From: Mytilinidion resinicola
Taxonomy: Eukaryota; Ascomycota; Dothideomycetes; Mytilinidiales; Mytilinidiaceae
Reading direction: 5' to 3'
DNA: 64,000 bases
Assembly (NCBI RefSeq): GCF_010093595.1
Contig: NW_022985442.1
Span: 1,821,656 to 1,885,655 of the forward strand
Numbering within the stretch: position 1 is the first letter of the stretch; every line of letters starts with the position of its first letter. This document shows positions 34,494 through 45,557 of the stretch, one piece after another. Made by a program: the position numbers and the translations under genes. The notes beneath the pieces were generated by a model, which ran no database searches, was not told the DNA's origin, and was given only the letters and a program-made list of their open reading frames with translations.

Positions 34494-36230
34494 TCAATTC
34501 CACCAAAAGCTAACACTAAAGCTCGGGGATAAGCTCTTCACGAAATGCCACCAACCCACCGGCAGGTATAGGCACTCGCCAGGGCTGAGTATGCCCTCGA
34601 AATATGGCACATCTCTGAAGCCCGGAAACGCTTCGTCAAAGTTTCTTCTTTTATCCCCTGATCCTTCATCTTTTCCTATTCTTTTGGACTCGTCTTGAAA
34701 CTCATTCTGCAGCAACTCTTCCAAATCGATCTCACTCGTATTCCCCATATCCACACCACCCTCCTCCACCCCTCTTGGCCACATCTTACTCCCCGGCGCA
34801 TACAGTCTCACGTACTTCCGCCCCACCACCTGCGCCAGGATGTTATGATACGGATCCGTATGTAGAGGGGAAATAGTCCCTGCGGGACCAAACCAGGCGT
34901 TGAGCAACGGTTCATCAAGTAGTGGTGGTGGATTTGGGAGGTTAGGGACAGGTGGCGGGGAGGTATAGCAGTAGTCCGGAATCACGATGTCGGACCGAAG
35001 CGCAGGGAGTTGGGTCAGCAGGGGATGCTGTGCTAGATATGCAATGTCCGTCTCCTTTCCCACCTCATCTCCCTCTTCTTCTTCCAATTTTTCCCCTTCT
35101 ACTGCTATTGGGGCCGGAGGTTGGGTATGAAGCATATAGGTCTCCATGAATTCTTTGAAAGTGATGATCCGCTGGCCCCATCCCTCATCCACATAACTCC
35201 TCCCTACCTCCACCGGCACCAGCCTCCGTCCTCCTAGCGTACGGCCTAGTAGATACCGCGGATCGCTCCATGGCCGTTTCCGCATCGCTGGCCATTCTTC
35301 CAACCCGCCCGTGAGAATTAGCGGCGTCGGCTTTCCATCGCTTTTATCGAGGTAGCTCTGAAAGCCCGCGTGGGAGAGGGCGCAGATGCGAGTTATGGGC
35401 CTGCGAAGTAGTGGAGCTGGGATGGAGGTTGAAGGAAAGGAGGATGGTATGACTTGGACGTCGATATTGTGGGAAGGGGTGAGCTTTTGACGTTTTGAGG
35501 GCCGAGAATCAGATCTAGACGACGAGAAGAGAGATAGAAACTCTTCCAACATCCCCATAAACCTCTCAATGACGTCCTCTCTTCCCGGCCCACCGCTCAG
35601 TATTAGCGCCATATCCAGCTTCTTCACAACGTCTGTAACCCAATCCCCCTCTTCCTCATTTCTCCCTCCCTGCCTAAGTCTTTTCACCACATTGCCCTCC
35701 CCTTCCGCCTTCAGCCGTTCCTCCTCTTTCCTGATGATAGTCAAGACCTCCCATAGACTACCCTCAGTATGCAACCGCCTCCAACAGGTTGGCACATCCT
35801 TGTACGGGTACGCGTGGAGCTTCTCGTACGCGAGCCTAACGCACGCTTCCGGTCGGACTGGTAGAACTTTCAGGGCCGCCTGACCACATGAGTGGATTTC
35901 GTCATCGGGCGTGAAGGGTGTGGAGAGGTGTGTGTGGAGATATTGGGAGAGTTCGGTGAGAGAGATGGGTGTGGAGCCATTCAGAGTCGGTGATTTCGGG
36001 TTCAATTGCGCGCCGTCAGTGATATCGGGGCTTCGGCGGTTCTCGGAGAGAGGAATAGGGTGCGAAGTCGATGGTGAGAGGTGCAGCATGGTGTTGCGGG
36101 CCGCGAGGTTGAGGTCATAGGTGGTGAAGTCCGACGGACTTTTGATGCAGATTGGCACGGACATCGACAAAACGGGTAAAGCAGCTTTAATCAATGTCAG
36201 GAATAATAAACATACACTTAAGCATGCCAT
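34494..36230 (-). CDS. JmjC-domain protein (JMJD5/KDM8-like)
   Basis: One long exon. JmjC enzymes of this type are Fe(II)/2-oxoglutarate oxygenases that hydroxylate protein side chains or demethylate lysine. The C-terminal domain has [19 protein letters not shown] and [20 protein letters not shown] typical of cupin_8/JMJD5-like proteins. It then has [20 protein letters not shown] with the Fe-binding H-x-D, and [20 protein letters not shown] with the distal His. The N-terminal half is helical and includes a [18 protein letters not shown] segment. The frame is open to 36380, but the first 50 codons look like leader. The ATG at 36230 gives 578 aa with a hydrophobic start ([20 protein letters not shown]) odd for a nuclear enzyme; starts at 36164 (MSVPICIK) or the later MLHLSPS would avoid it. 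Confidence 0.88.
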   Translation of the reverse strand: MACLSVCLLFLTLIKAALPVLSMSVPICIKSPSDFTTYDLNLAARNTMLHLSPSTSHPIPLSENRRSPDITDGAQLNPKSPTLNGSTPISLTELSQYLHTHLSTPFTPDDEIHSCGQAALKVLPVRPEACVRLAYEKLHAYPYKDVPTCWRRLHTEGSLWEVLTIIRKEEERLKAEGEGNVVKRLRQGGRNEEEGDWVTDVVKKLDMALILSGGPGREDVIERFMGMLEEFLSLFSSSRSDSRPSKRQKLTPSHNIDVQVIPSSFPSTSIPAPLLRRPITRICALSHAGFQSYLDKSDGKPTPLILTGGLEEWPAMRKRPWSDPRYLLGRTLGGRRLVPVEVGRSYVDEGWGQRIITFKEFMETYMLHTQPPAPIAVEGEKLEEEEGDEVGKETDIAYLAQHPLLTQLPALRSDIVIPDYCYTSPPPVPNLPNPPPLLDEPLLNAWFGPAGTISPLHTDPYHNILAQVVGRKYVRLYAPGSKMWPRGVEEGGVDMGNTSEIDLEELLQNEFQDESKRIGKDEGSGDKRRNFDEAFPGFRDVPYFEGILSPGECLYLPVGWWHFVKSLSPSFSVSFWWN

Positions 36231-36719
36231 TTTGGCATGGATACAAGGACTAGATCTCAGATGGCTGTTTTGATTGATTGATATGCATGAATTAACATTT
36301 CTACAGTGGGGCAGATCCCGATCGTAATTAGTCGATCCGTTCGCCAGCCCTATGGCCTTATCATACACCCAACCATCCAAGTGCTTCTAGCTCCTAGCTC
36401 CTACAGATTTCCGCTCCATATTCCATTCCTCGCACCCAAAAGCCCGTTCAGGGTCCAGCCGGATATCCCAGTGAAAACAATTGTTCCTCGTAGATAGTCT
36501 GAAAATTCAAACCCAGCCCAGCACCCAAATGCCCGCTTAAATACTCCTTAAATATCCCGTCTTTCGTAACCATCACACGTTAAAATCCAGAACCCTGGTA
36601 AATATAAAAAATCATCAAGCTCGTCGCCTGTGGGATATCATTGCGGAAAACCAAGACCATGCAGTTAATAATGAATGAGAAAAGTCGTCATCGATCTGTT
36701 TGCATCTCGAGAAGATCAG
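36231..36719. other. Intergenic region between the JmjC and rhodopsin-type genes
   Basis: No gene is visible; it holds the JmjC promoter and the 3' flank of the rhodopsin-type gene. Confidence 0.45.
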
Positions 36720-38508
36720 TCAGCCGGTAGACTTGTTTGGGGACAGCAGACCGCCGACATCCTGTAAGGACTGAATCGTGCCTTGTCGAGTGAGGGAGTG
36801 ACCCACGCCATGTGAACTCGAGGAGGGGGGTTTAAGCGATGAGCGTTTTGATGATCGTGACGACGAGTCCGGTTGCGATCCGCCGCTGGTAAGCAGGCCT
36901 CCTGCGTCCTGCAGAGAGACAAGGGTCTCGTGTCGGGTGAGCATGGGCCCGATAACGCCGGTCGGCGGTGATGGTGGTGGTTTCGCCGCTTTCCCATTGC
37001 GCGTCGTCGTCATCTCATGGTTCTCTTCGGATTGCGAGGGCCGTGATGAGCGTCGGGGAAACGATCCGTGCGAGAGGAGCCCCCCAAGATCGGATAGGAG
37101 GGCCCGGGATCCCCTTCGAGTTGTCGCAAAATCATGGACACTCGTGGGGCTGGTGGGTGATATGTTGTTGGTGGTGGCGGTGATGGTACTCGAACGAACC
37201 GATGGAAGAGACCCTTCCTCGAGCAGTCCACCAACGTCGAAAAATGATACGTTGCGGCGTGGTGGGATTACTCTGAGATCTCGAGGACTCGGCAAAGGGT
37301 CTTCAGGGACAGGTGCTTTGAGGTCAGATTCTTCGCTATCTCGAGCTTCGACTGGAGAGTTGGGAAATTGCCAATCCTTGCCTGTGAATGGTGCTCCATT
37401 GCCACCATTTTTGAGAAGATCGATGTTGGCGACGGGGGCTGGCCTCGGAACATTCTTCTGTTGGTGAAGATCCGGGTTGAGGCGATAGCCCATGTCTCGG
37501 ATGAGGTCTTCGTCGCTACCCCATTGCTGAAGTGTTGGTCTGCGTGTTGCGGGTCGTTCCATGCTATCCGTGGTGGAACCAAACTTGAACTTGGCTTTCT
37601 TTATACCTCGATCTCGGAGGAAGGAACCAAGAATGATGGCATTGGATACTGCAGTAGCAGCTAAAATCTCACCTGACGCGAACACTGTCCGGAACTGTTG
37701 GCCCCCTTGGTGGGCGATCACCGAGGGGACACGTGCCCCTGTGATGGCGATCAACGCTAGCGACATGGAGAAGAGGAACACTAGGGAGAACTTCCGCTTC
37801 AGTGGCATGGCGGACTGGACGATGATCGGAATCGGGAAAACGACGAGGAGAGTGTCGGTGATCATGTCGGCGACACCCATGGTGATGAGGTTGGCGTAGC
37901 CTTGGCGGCATTGCGGTCCTGGGTCTGGGGAGACTTGCCAGTAGTGGTCGAACGGCTGGCACTCGGCAAGAGTAGAGATTACGACGGCAACGAAAGTGGC
38001 GGCGAGAAAGATGCGGATGCCTTTGAGGCCTATCTCGTAGCTTCGCTTCCAGAACCTCACGGTCAGGCGCTGGAGGAACTCAGCGACTGTGAGTTTCGCA
38101 ACCCAGATGCTAGTACGTCGTTAGTAAATGAAATCTTGCGCAACATGGCACACAGGCTACTCACAACATGGCGTAGAATATGCGCGCACCGAGGACCATG
38201 CGCGACCCGAGCTCGCGGCGGTGTATGGCCTCGTTTGACATGTCGGTGATGTTCACGTTGTTGGTTCCGTAGAGCAGGACGACATGCACGAAGGCCATGC
38301 GCACGAACAGCGGGATGATGCTCAGGGCTATTATTTTGTCCTCCTTGAAGAGTCGTTCGTTGCGCACATATCGGCCACTGAGGCGGAACAGGATGATGAC
38401 GAGCGAGAAGCAGGTGCACCACCAGCTGAAGAGGAGGGTCGGGTTGTTCTGGGCGCGGCTGCGCGGTTCGGGCGGGGCCACATCACCGATGGAGCGAGGG
38501 AGGAACAT
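36720..38508 (-). CDS. Rhodopsin-domain (PTH11-type) integral membrane protein
   Basis: Two exons, 38165-38508 and 36720-38109, joined in phase 2 (donor GTGAGT), for about 577 aa. Exon 1 reads MFLPRSIGDVAPPEPRSRAQ, then helices TLLFSWWCTCFSLVIILFRL and IIALSIIPLFVRMAFVHVVL. Exon 2 continues with helices around IRIFLAATFVAVVISTLAEC, ANLITMGVADMITDTLLVVF, FSLVFLFSMSLALIAITGAR and ILAATAVSNAIILGSFLRDR. C-Q-P-F-D-H-Y-W and P-G-P-Q-C are conserved loop residues of the fungal rhodopsin/PTH11-like family. The cytosolic tail of about 250 residues is Ser/Thr/Arg-rich and holds four copies of a D-x-GG-LL motif (see findings). These proteins are seven-helix receptors or receptor-like proteins of unknown ligand. 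Confidence 0.9.
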
Positions 38509-40110
38509 GGCGGCGGTTCGCAGCGCTATACACACGCCCTCCTCCGCAGAGGGGCGAGCAGGTGGTCGCGTGCAATGGCGGGCGGGTTCGCAGCGGACGG
38601 CTCGGGGCAGAGGGGTGAGGTCGAGGGTGTCGCAGGCGCTTTGACCATGTCTGCGAGAGCGCAGATGTAGACCGGGGCTTGGGGAGCAGCACGACGTGGA
38701 TGAGTGGACGGCGTGTGGTGTTGAGGATGGTGATGTTCTGCTGGCGGGCGAGAGAGGAAGGCTGGTGCTATCAAGGCCTGGGAGTGGGAAGGGCCAGAAC
38801 ACGAGATAGCGCAGCTATCGCACCAGTGCTGGAGTCGGATCCAGAAGGAGACTGGGAGGCCGTTTGTGGCGTCTCTGGTGGTGATAACGCCGCGCAGCTG
38901 GAGCCCACAGGGTCAGCGGCTTGCCGAAGGACTGGCAGGATTCGGGCTGGTGCAAGGCTTCCTCGTCTGCTTTCGATGGCGAACCGCGACGGTAGGCGGA
39001 CACGGCGGCAGCATTCGTGGACACTGGAGTGGTGATAGCCCCCGGGTGAAGCTGGACTCGCAGACCACCCTCTCTGCCTGGGGCCCAGTGCCTGGTTTCC
39101 TCGTCGCTTTGCGCTGGGGCGGCGCCCAGTGAGCGCGAACGACACCATCTCCAGGCTGGCTCTGCTCCCACACTCGCTGCCGGATAGCGTGTCGGGTGCC
39201 AGGTGCAGTGCCCAGCAGAGCCTGCGTGGGAGGCCGCCGGGGGGTGGGTGCGGCCGCTATGCGCGCACTGTGACTGGCTGGAGCCCGTCTCGCGCGTCCA
39301 CTTGCTGGCTGCTGTGGGTGCTGGCTGCAGATCGTGGAGGGCGGAAAGGAAAGCGGGCGGCGGTGGATGATGAGACCATCTCCAGCATGCCGTGTGTCGG
39401 ACTCCCTCACCATCAGCACCATCAGCACCTCCAGGGCGGCATCCAGCGCGACGTCGCCACATCGCTGCTGTCAAGACCGGCCCGGAGCCGTGGGCGGAAC
39501 ACTCGGCACTGCCTCCAGTAGGTCGCGCGATGGCCTTGTGCCGGGCCCCTCCAGATGCCTCGCCGACCGCGAGTCGGCCTCGATGCCGGAGAAACACCGT
39601 TATCGTCGAGCATTGGCAGCATCACATGAAGGCGCGAAAAGTGGACCGCGCTCCCATGCCGCTGTTGGCCACCGCCCGCTCACCTTGCCAGGCCGAGGAC
39701 CCCACGGCACCAGCCCTCAGGTCACCACCCACGCGCCCCTGCAAGAGTCCTGCTGCTCCCCTCCTGCACACCAAGCTGGATGTGAAGGCTCCAGCATGTA
39801 TAAACCTCCTCGGCGCCTTCGTGAGACGCCCGGCCACCACCGAGGAATCGCCTGAGGCCTGAGACAACCCTGACAGACCCCAGATCCAGATAATGTCCCT
39901 CTGATCATTCATGCGTCTCGAAACACTGCCTCGTTCTCAGGAGTCGAGCCAAAAATATCACCATCGCTCAACAGGCGCCCAGCAGACACGGCCCCCCTCT
40001 CCATTCGCGGGTTACGGTGATTCCGCTTCTGCGTGGCTCTCGACGCTGATTTGAATTGCCAGGCGCGTAGCCAACGGGACTGTGACCCAGCATGCATTCG
40101 CTTGCAGTCA
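38509..40110. other. GC-rich island upstream of the rhodopsin-type gene
   Basis: About 1.6 kb of GC-rich sequence with open frames on both strands but no recognisable protein. It resembles 15.6-18.8 kb in character: both lie directly upstream of polytopic membrane-protein genes. Confidence 0.45.
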
Positions 40111-41569
40111 GCCGGCAGTCATACAGGCAGTCAGATATGACTGCTCAGCTCAACTTTGCCGCTTCCACATTGCATGAATATTGGCTCGTATAACACGCCC
40201 GCAGTGCATTCCTGTGTACCTTAGATCTGACTCTGTATGCTCCACACCTTCATCCCCATGATTAGCGCAGGGGTCAGCGAGTCCTCGCGACGATTCCAAC
40301 GTTTTGAGAGCTAATCATGCAGCATCGCCAATCTGGCTATTTTCTCGTGTTCTCAAACAGTAAGGATGACTTGCAATCTCCTTTGTCCCCTTCTTTAGGA
40401 CTCTCCGACTACCAGTCCTGGCCAAACCACACAGGACAGTCGCCTGTTCGACCTTTTCGGCTTGCAGTGGGCCCCTACGTTCTTATCACTCGGCATTGTA
40501 ATCTCGAGATCCACCGGGTAGCGTCAATCGCTCTACTTGCGCTTTTTTCTCCCTAGCCAAGGCCTCAAAGCACCGGTGAGCTACTTTTCAGGCATGCAAA
40601 TCCTCCAAGATTGGCAAGCTTGAACGTGTAGCAACAAATTGGTTATCTCAAGCCATGCGTCCTACTTTCTAACAGATCCAATTCAGAACCTCCGAACTTA
40701 TAGCCGACCGTATCACCCATCAACTTTCCCGCTTTCCCCTTTTGATTTTCCGGGTTTCCCTATGCATGGTCCCATTCCTACTTCGCTATTCTATATCACC
40801 CGATCCTATGTTATCTGCTTCGAACGTCGCTTCATTTTCTCCTGTGCTCTCTTGAGGGTATGATTAGAATATATACATGTTAGTTTGATGCCGGCCATTG
40901 AACATTGTTATACCACCGTGATCCGCACATTGCCCGCCTCTCCACTTGCATGACTCTGCAATGCTATGGCTACTGCTGTGGCTAAGGTTGACTCAGACCC
41001 GGCTCAGCTTTGGCTCAAGTCTCCTCAGGTCTGCTCACCCTTGCTCAACCGCCGCGGCACAAGTCTTACATAGAGCGGACTCAAATTTATCCTGGGTCGT
41101 GAATTAGGGCTCCATGGAAGCGTTGTAGTTCTGTTACTTAGGTAGTTTGCTGCGGATCCATGTAGCTTCAACTTCTACCCACATTAAGAAAGAAAAATAG
41201 GGAGATTGTCGAGGCAAGTGAAGGGCAAGAGTGCTTGGAGAAGAATCTTGGTCCAGAAACACAGCTTGAAATGCTGGCGGATGCAATCTTCGTGGATAAA
41301 GTTCATCCAGAGGAACTTGTGGAAACTTTTGCGCGCTACCTGAAGCGGATAATCCAAGACCCAAAATGCACAAAGTAGCTGTAAGGTGTAGGTAAATCAA
41401 AGCCCAGATTAAGCTATTAGCGGTGTACAAATTTGAGAAGCTCGCACACATGGATCAGCAGGACAAGAAGCATGCGGAGAAATCACTAAAGATTGCTTCA
41501 CAGTACTCAGAATTTGGATGATAGATCTAAGTGTTTGCGAACATTGATAGCTCTTCAAAGCTCTTCTGA
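40111..41569. other. Gene-free region downstream of the SRPK-like locus
   Basis: Nothing convincing is seen. Small ORFs at 40317-40556, 40639-40863 and 41134-41451 have no motifs. Confidence 0.4.
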
Positions 41570-42932
41570 CTATAGCTTGAACCATGGATGCTCGAGTACA
41601 GCTCCAGTCGTAATGCGTTCTTTAGGATCATACCTCAGCAATTGCCCTAGAAGATCGGCCAACACCTTCACCTCTTCGGAAGGTATCGTGAGGCTTTTCG
41701 GTTCACCAGTAATCAAGACTTTGAAGTGAAGTCCCTCCGCTAAATAGCCTTCAATTGTCCTCGGCCCCTTCACAGAGATACGTCCGCTCTCCCTTATGAA
41801 CGGGTTGCCTTCATCATCAAACCAATTATCTCGGCGTTCCCAAGAAGACCACCAAGGCTCAGGAAATTTCCCCAGTAGCTGGACCATTTGAAATTTAACA
41901 TCTCCATCTCCGTCCCAATCGCGAAAAAGGCGCCGACCAGAGCGTATTTCGGAGATAGTGCATGCAAGAGCCCAGAGGTCGCTCGCCAAACTGGGCAAAT
42001 TGTCGATCAAGAGTTCAAGTGAGCAGTAGGCGGTTGGCGTTCCCAACTCCTTGGGAGGGGTTGCTGTTTCAAATGCTTCGCCAAAGTCAATTATTGAAAT
42101 CTGGTCGGTTAGATATTTCCGGTCAACATCATGCCAGGATATTGGTGCTACGGTATACTTCGGCGCCATCGGTTCGGGGTCGTCGCCTAACGTTGTGTGG
42201 ACGTCCGTAGTTTCAGGTTTGCCAAGTGCCTGGATGACTTCCTCCTCGCTGAGATGGTCCAAGTTGGATATCTTGAGCAAGATATTTGCAGGACGGAAAT
42301 CTTGATTTACATTAGCTACTTCTGATATAAGGAGAGGATGCCTGCTGCTAACCACCATGGCATAAACCGTTGCTATGAAGAAAGTGAAGTCCTTTTGTGG
42401 CTTGTAATGCGATGGATCTCAAGGTTTTACCAGGATTGTCAAAAACTTCCCAAATATCATCAATTCGTGGTCCGAGGGCAGGAAGAACCAAGCAGAGATG
42501 CCGGCCATTCGGTCCTTCGATCCAGAAATGACGTTCGGGTAATCCGAGCTCTTCACTTCCAGGTTTCCCAAGCTTCATCATTTTCAAGTCGGCGCCATCT
42601 TCGCGTGATTGGGCGGCTATAATGATCTTTAAGGCAACGTACTTTTCCGCCTCAAGGTCTCGACAAAGCCACACAGTGGCCAACCCGCCACTGCCAAGCT
42701 TGTGGATAACTCGATAACGGCCTTTATCTCCCAATTTATCCCCGAGATGTACGGGGTGAAATCCACCAAGACAGTAGTCCTCTATTTCTTCAACTCCATC
42801 GGTAAAGCAAGGTTAATACCGTCGGTCTTGGAAGGGGGGATCATCGAGCATCATGGACTCTGAATCCTCCATATTATAAGGCTCCTCGTTAGGTTTAGGG
42901 GTTGCCGGCAGGTGATTTTCCATGTTGTCCAT
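41570..42932 (-). pseudogene. SRPK-like protein kinase with an in-frame stop
   Basis: Two exons, about 42353-42932 and 41570-42300, phase 1, with an intron from GTTAGC to ATCAAG. The kinase domain is intact. GRYRVIHKLGSGGLATVWLC is the Gly loop, YVALKII has the ATP-binding Lys, and GLCHGDFRPANILLK is the catalytic loop spanning the intron. SIIDFGEAF is the DFG motif and LGTPTAYCSLELL the activation segment; the domain ends VLEHPWFKL. GFHPVHLGDKLG just before the Gly loop marks the SRPK-like family, which includes SR-protein kinases. Upstream, MENHLPATPKPNEEPYNMED runs in frame to PPFQDRRY, then TAA at 42813-42815, then continues in the same frame as FTDGVEEIEDYCLGGFHPVH. No intron of usable length removes the stop. 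Either this is a young pseudogene or translation starts elsewhere. The open frame extends upstream to 43235 without clear homology. Confidence 0.75.
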
Positions 42933-45557
42933 TGGATAGCTGTGCGACGTCAAGCAATAGAACGGTTGTGCGGGCTCTAAAATTTCGGCTCTGCTTTGGA
43001 GTATGGCTATTCTTCTTTGCCGTTCTGCAGACAGCTCTTTGCGGCAGCCTTTCAAGAGTTGTTTCTGAGATGAATGTAGCCGTTGTGCGCACAATGTCGT
43101 AGTGGCTTGAGAGCAGCTGATGATTGTGATTGCGAAAGAGGATGTTGAGAGTGCGGGAAAAGTAAGAAACGACCAACGCAATCGAAATCGTTTGGTGAAC
43201 GCTTGCATCAGGTAGCTCAAACAACAACAGGGCATCAGTATTTAATTACTCTGCTGCAACATGAAACGCCATATTGTACCTGTGATATAGGCGCCGGCTG
43301 CCGCTGAGCTTTAATTAGATCTTGCTTGGCGCGCTAGTAGGTATTAGAACTTCTAGAAATTACTGAGCTTTCGGCTTTAAACATGTGTGGACCCTGCACC
43401 TCCTGAGAACCTCACCTGGGAAGCACGAGCTAATGTCACGAACATCAAAAAAGCAGCGCAATCAATGCAGACGAGTTCGAAACACCAACATATCTCCATG
43501 TCTTGATGTCAACTCAGCCCTCGACTGTGCCTCAGTAGATCAGGCGAAGTGAATTCTTCAAGAACCAGCCATTTGTTCCAGCGCTTCTGCAACGGAACAA
43601 CACTGATAACCTGTTAAAACCTGCAGCACAACTCAGATCTCTTGTGGTCCAATCACTTATCTTTCTCCGATATTTCACACCCAGTCTGAAGGATTTCGGG
43701 ATTTCATATTCTTCCCGGGCGCTTAGGCGCTACGGCACAGTTCGAAAAACTTCCATTGTGTCTTCAGGCGCCAGGAACAATGGAGCAGAAGTGGGTCAAG
43801 TCTGGAAATATGGTTCAGCTCTTGTCCTGGTGCGCACGCGCTGTGGCACGGCTCGAAGTGTGCAGCCGTTTCTTCATGCGCCAGAAACACGTGAGCGGAA
43901 CTGTGCCATTTACAGACTGAAACTCCGTCATCACCACATCCGGGAACGTCCAAGCCAAAACCAGCTGCTCAGTCTTGCGGCACAGTAAATCTATTATCGG
44001 TCAAACCTCAGCCACGCTTCATGTTGACCAAAGGGGATCAATGTGGCGGGATAGTCCTTTCCCGTTTACCGATCAAGTGTTCACTCGGAGACAGCTAGAA
44101 GCAACAGCGCGCGTAGATGAGTGAGCTGTGGAGCTATAAATGTGACGATGGTACGACCGTAAGAAGTCCCAGAATCATTGAGAGTTCCTGGGCATTTGAT
44201 ATACTCCAAGTATGTTTTCTTGCCGTCATTCAGCTCTCTGTGCTTTATCTTCGAGTGTGCATACCTTTCATCTTATTTATCTATATCTAAGCCACCTGCT
44301 GTACTATCGATTCTTCACCGATCATGGCTGCGCCAAGATCTACACAGAATCAGAGGAGGGTGGAACCGTAAACGATTCACAGGTATGGTTCCCATAAGGC
44401 GTCGCTTGGGCTCTGCGCTATTACTACACCTAAATCTTTCGCGCCAGTTCCAAACATAAGGATCATATAAAGCTTACTCTCTCTCTCCGTAGATCACCTA
44501 GATCCTAAATCTGCCGGCAGACGACGACAGTGTTGATAGAAATGAAGACGTAGCTCGCGAAGCTGCGAGATTGCATGGTTTTACCCATGTATGGATCCGG
44601 TATAACCACATATGATCTGCTTCTCTCAGACGAGATTGTCTCTAACTACTCGACAGGCATTTCGATCATGGGACAACTCGAACCAGAGTCAGAGGACGAA
44701 TGGTCACGCGCAATTGGGATATCCATATTACAGTCTGGATGGGCACTGGCGCTAATTATGTCACACATCAGGGGCATGTCTATTGTGTTCGCAATAGACA
44801 GGGCGCACCCGCACGGCTCATGCGTAGGCCAGAGAGGAGAACTCCGAAGAATGGGCTAACGGTGGAACTATGGGCATATCTATGATTTTCATGTCGACCG
44901 CAAGACGACGCTGGACTGTTAAAGAACATATTACATTAGAATTGCCTAGAGCAATCCCAGGATAAGTAGCAATTATTTAGTTTTCTCGCACATTGCATTT
45001 CATTTGGTGGAGTCTATTTTTTATATGTACAGTACACTTTTAACTACTTACTGAGCCTACTCTAGAGCTTTAGACACCGTTGGGCTTGTCACAGTTCGTG
45101 TCAGCCACTTATACTTCTACCCTGCATGGATGTCAAAGTGGCACAGACTAGCCTTGGGCTGGTTTCCATTGGAGAGCTAGTTTACTTGAGAATAAGTGCC
45201 TTGGATCCGGAATCTAGCAGCCCTACGGCTGCGCCAATGGGCCTTCTGAGACAGGTCGAAGATTTAGGGTTTCAACAAGCCGCTCAATTCCCACTCAAGG
45301 TGCACTCACCTCAACACAACCACAACTCAGGCCGAAGCATGAGTGGCTCAATTCCGCCCGGAACGGGACGGGAAAGTACTAGATTGTGTGCACATGGGGG
45401 CGTTGTACTACCTGTTCTTGAGCTATAGTAATAGTATAAAAGTATACGCGAGATCCGTTTTATTTAGAATATATGTGTCTTCACCGAACTACTTAAATTT
45501 TCCAATTCTTGAATAACTTTATGCCCTTGCTCTGGTCTTTTGACATTAGTTATTACC
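42933..45557. other. Gene-poor region between the kinase and secreted-protein genes
   Basis: No intact gene is supported. It contains a tandem duplication near 43725-43910 and a possible decayed coding fragment at 44575-44885 (see findings). An ORF at 45126-45428 has no motifs. Confidence 0.45.
43725..43910 (+). repeat. Imperfect tandem duplication of about 112 bp
   Basis: GGCACAGTTCGAA, TCTTCAGGCGCCAGGAACA and GGAGCAGAA near 43734-43790 recur as GGCACGGCTCGAA, TCTTCATGCGCCAGAAACA and TGAGCGGAA near 43846-43900. Differences are mainly transitions. Confidence 0.65.
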
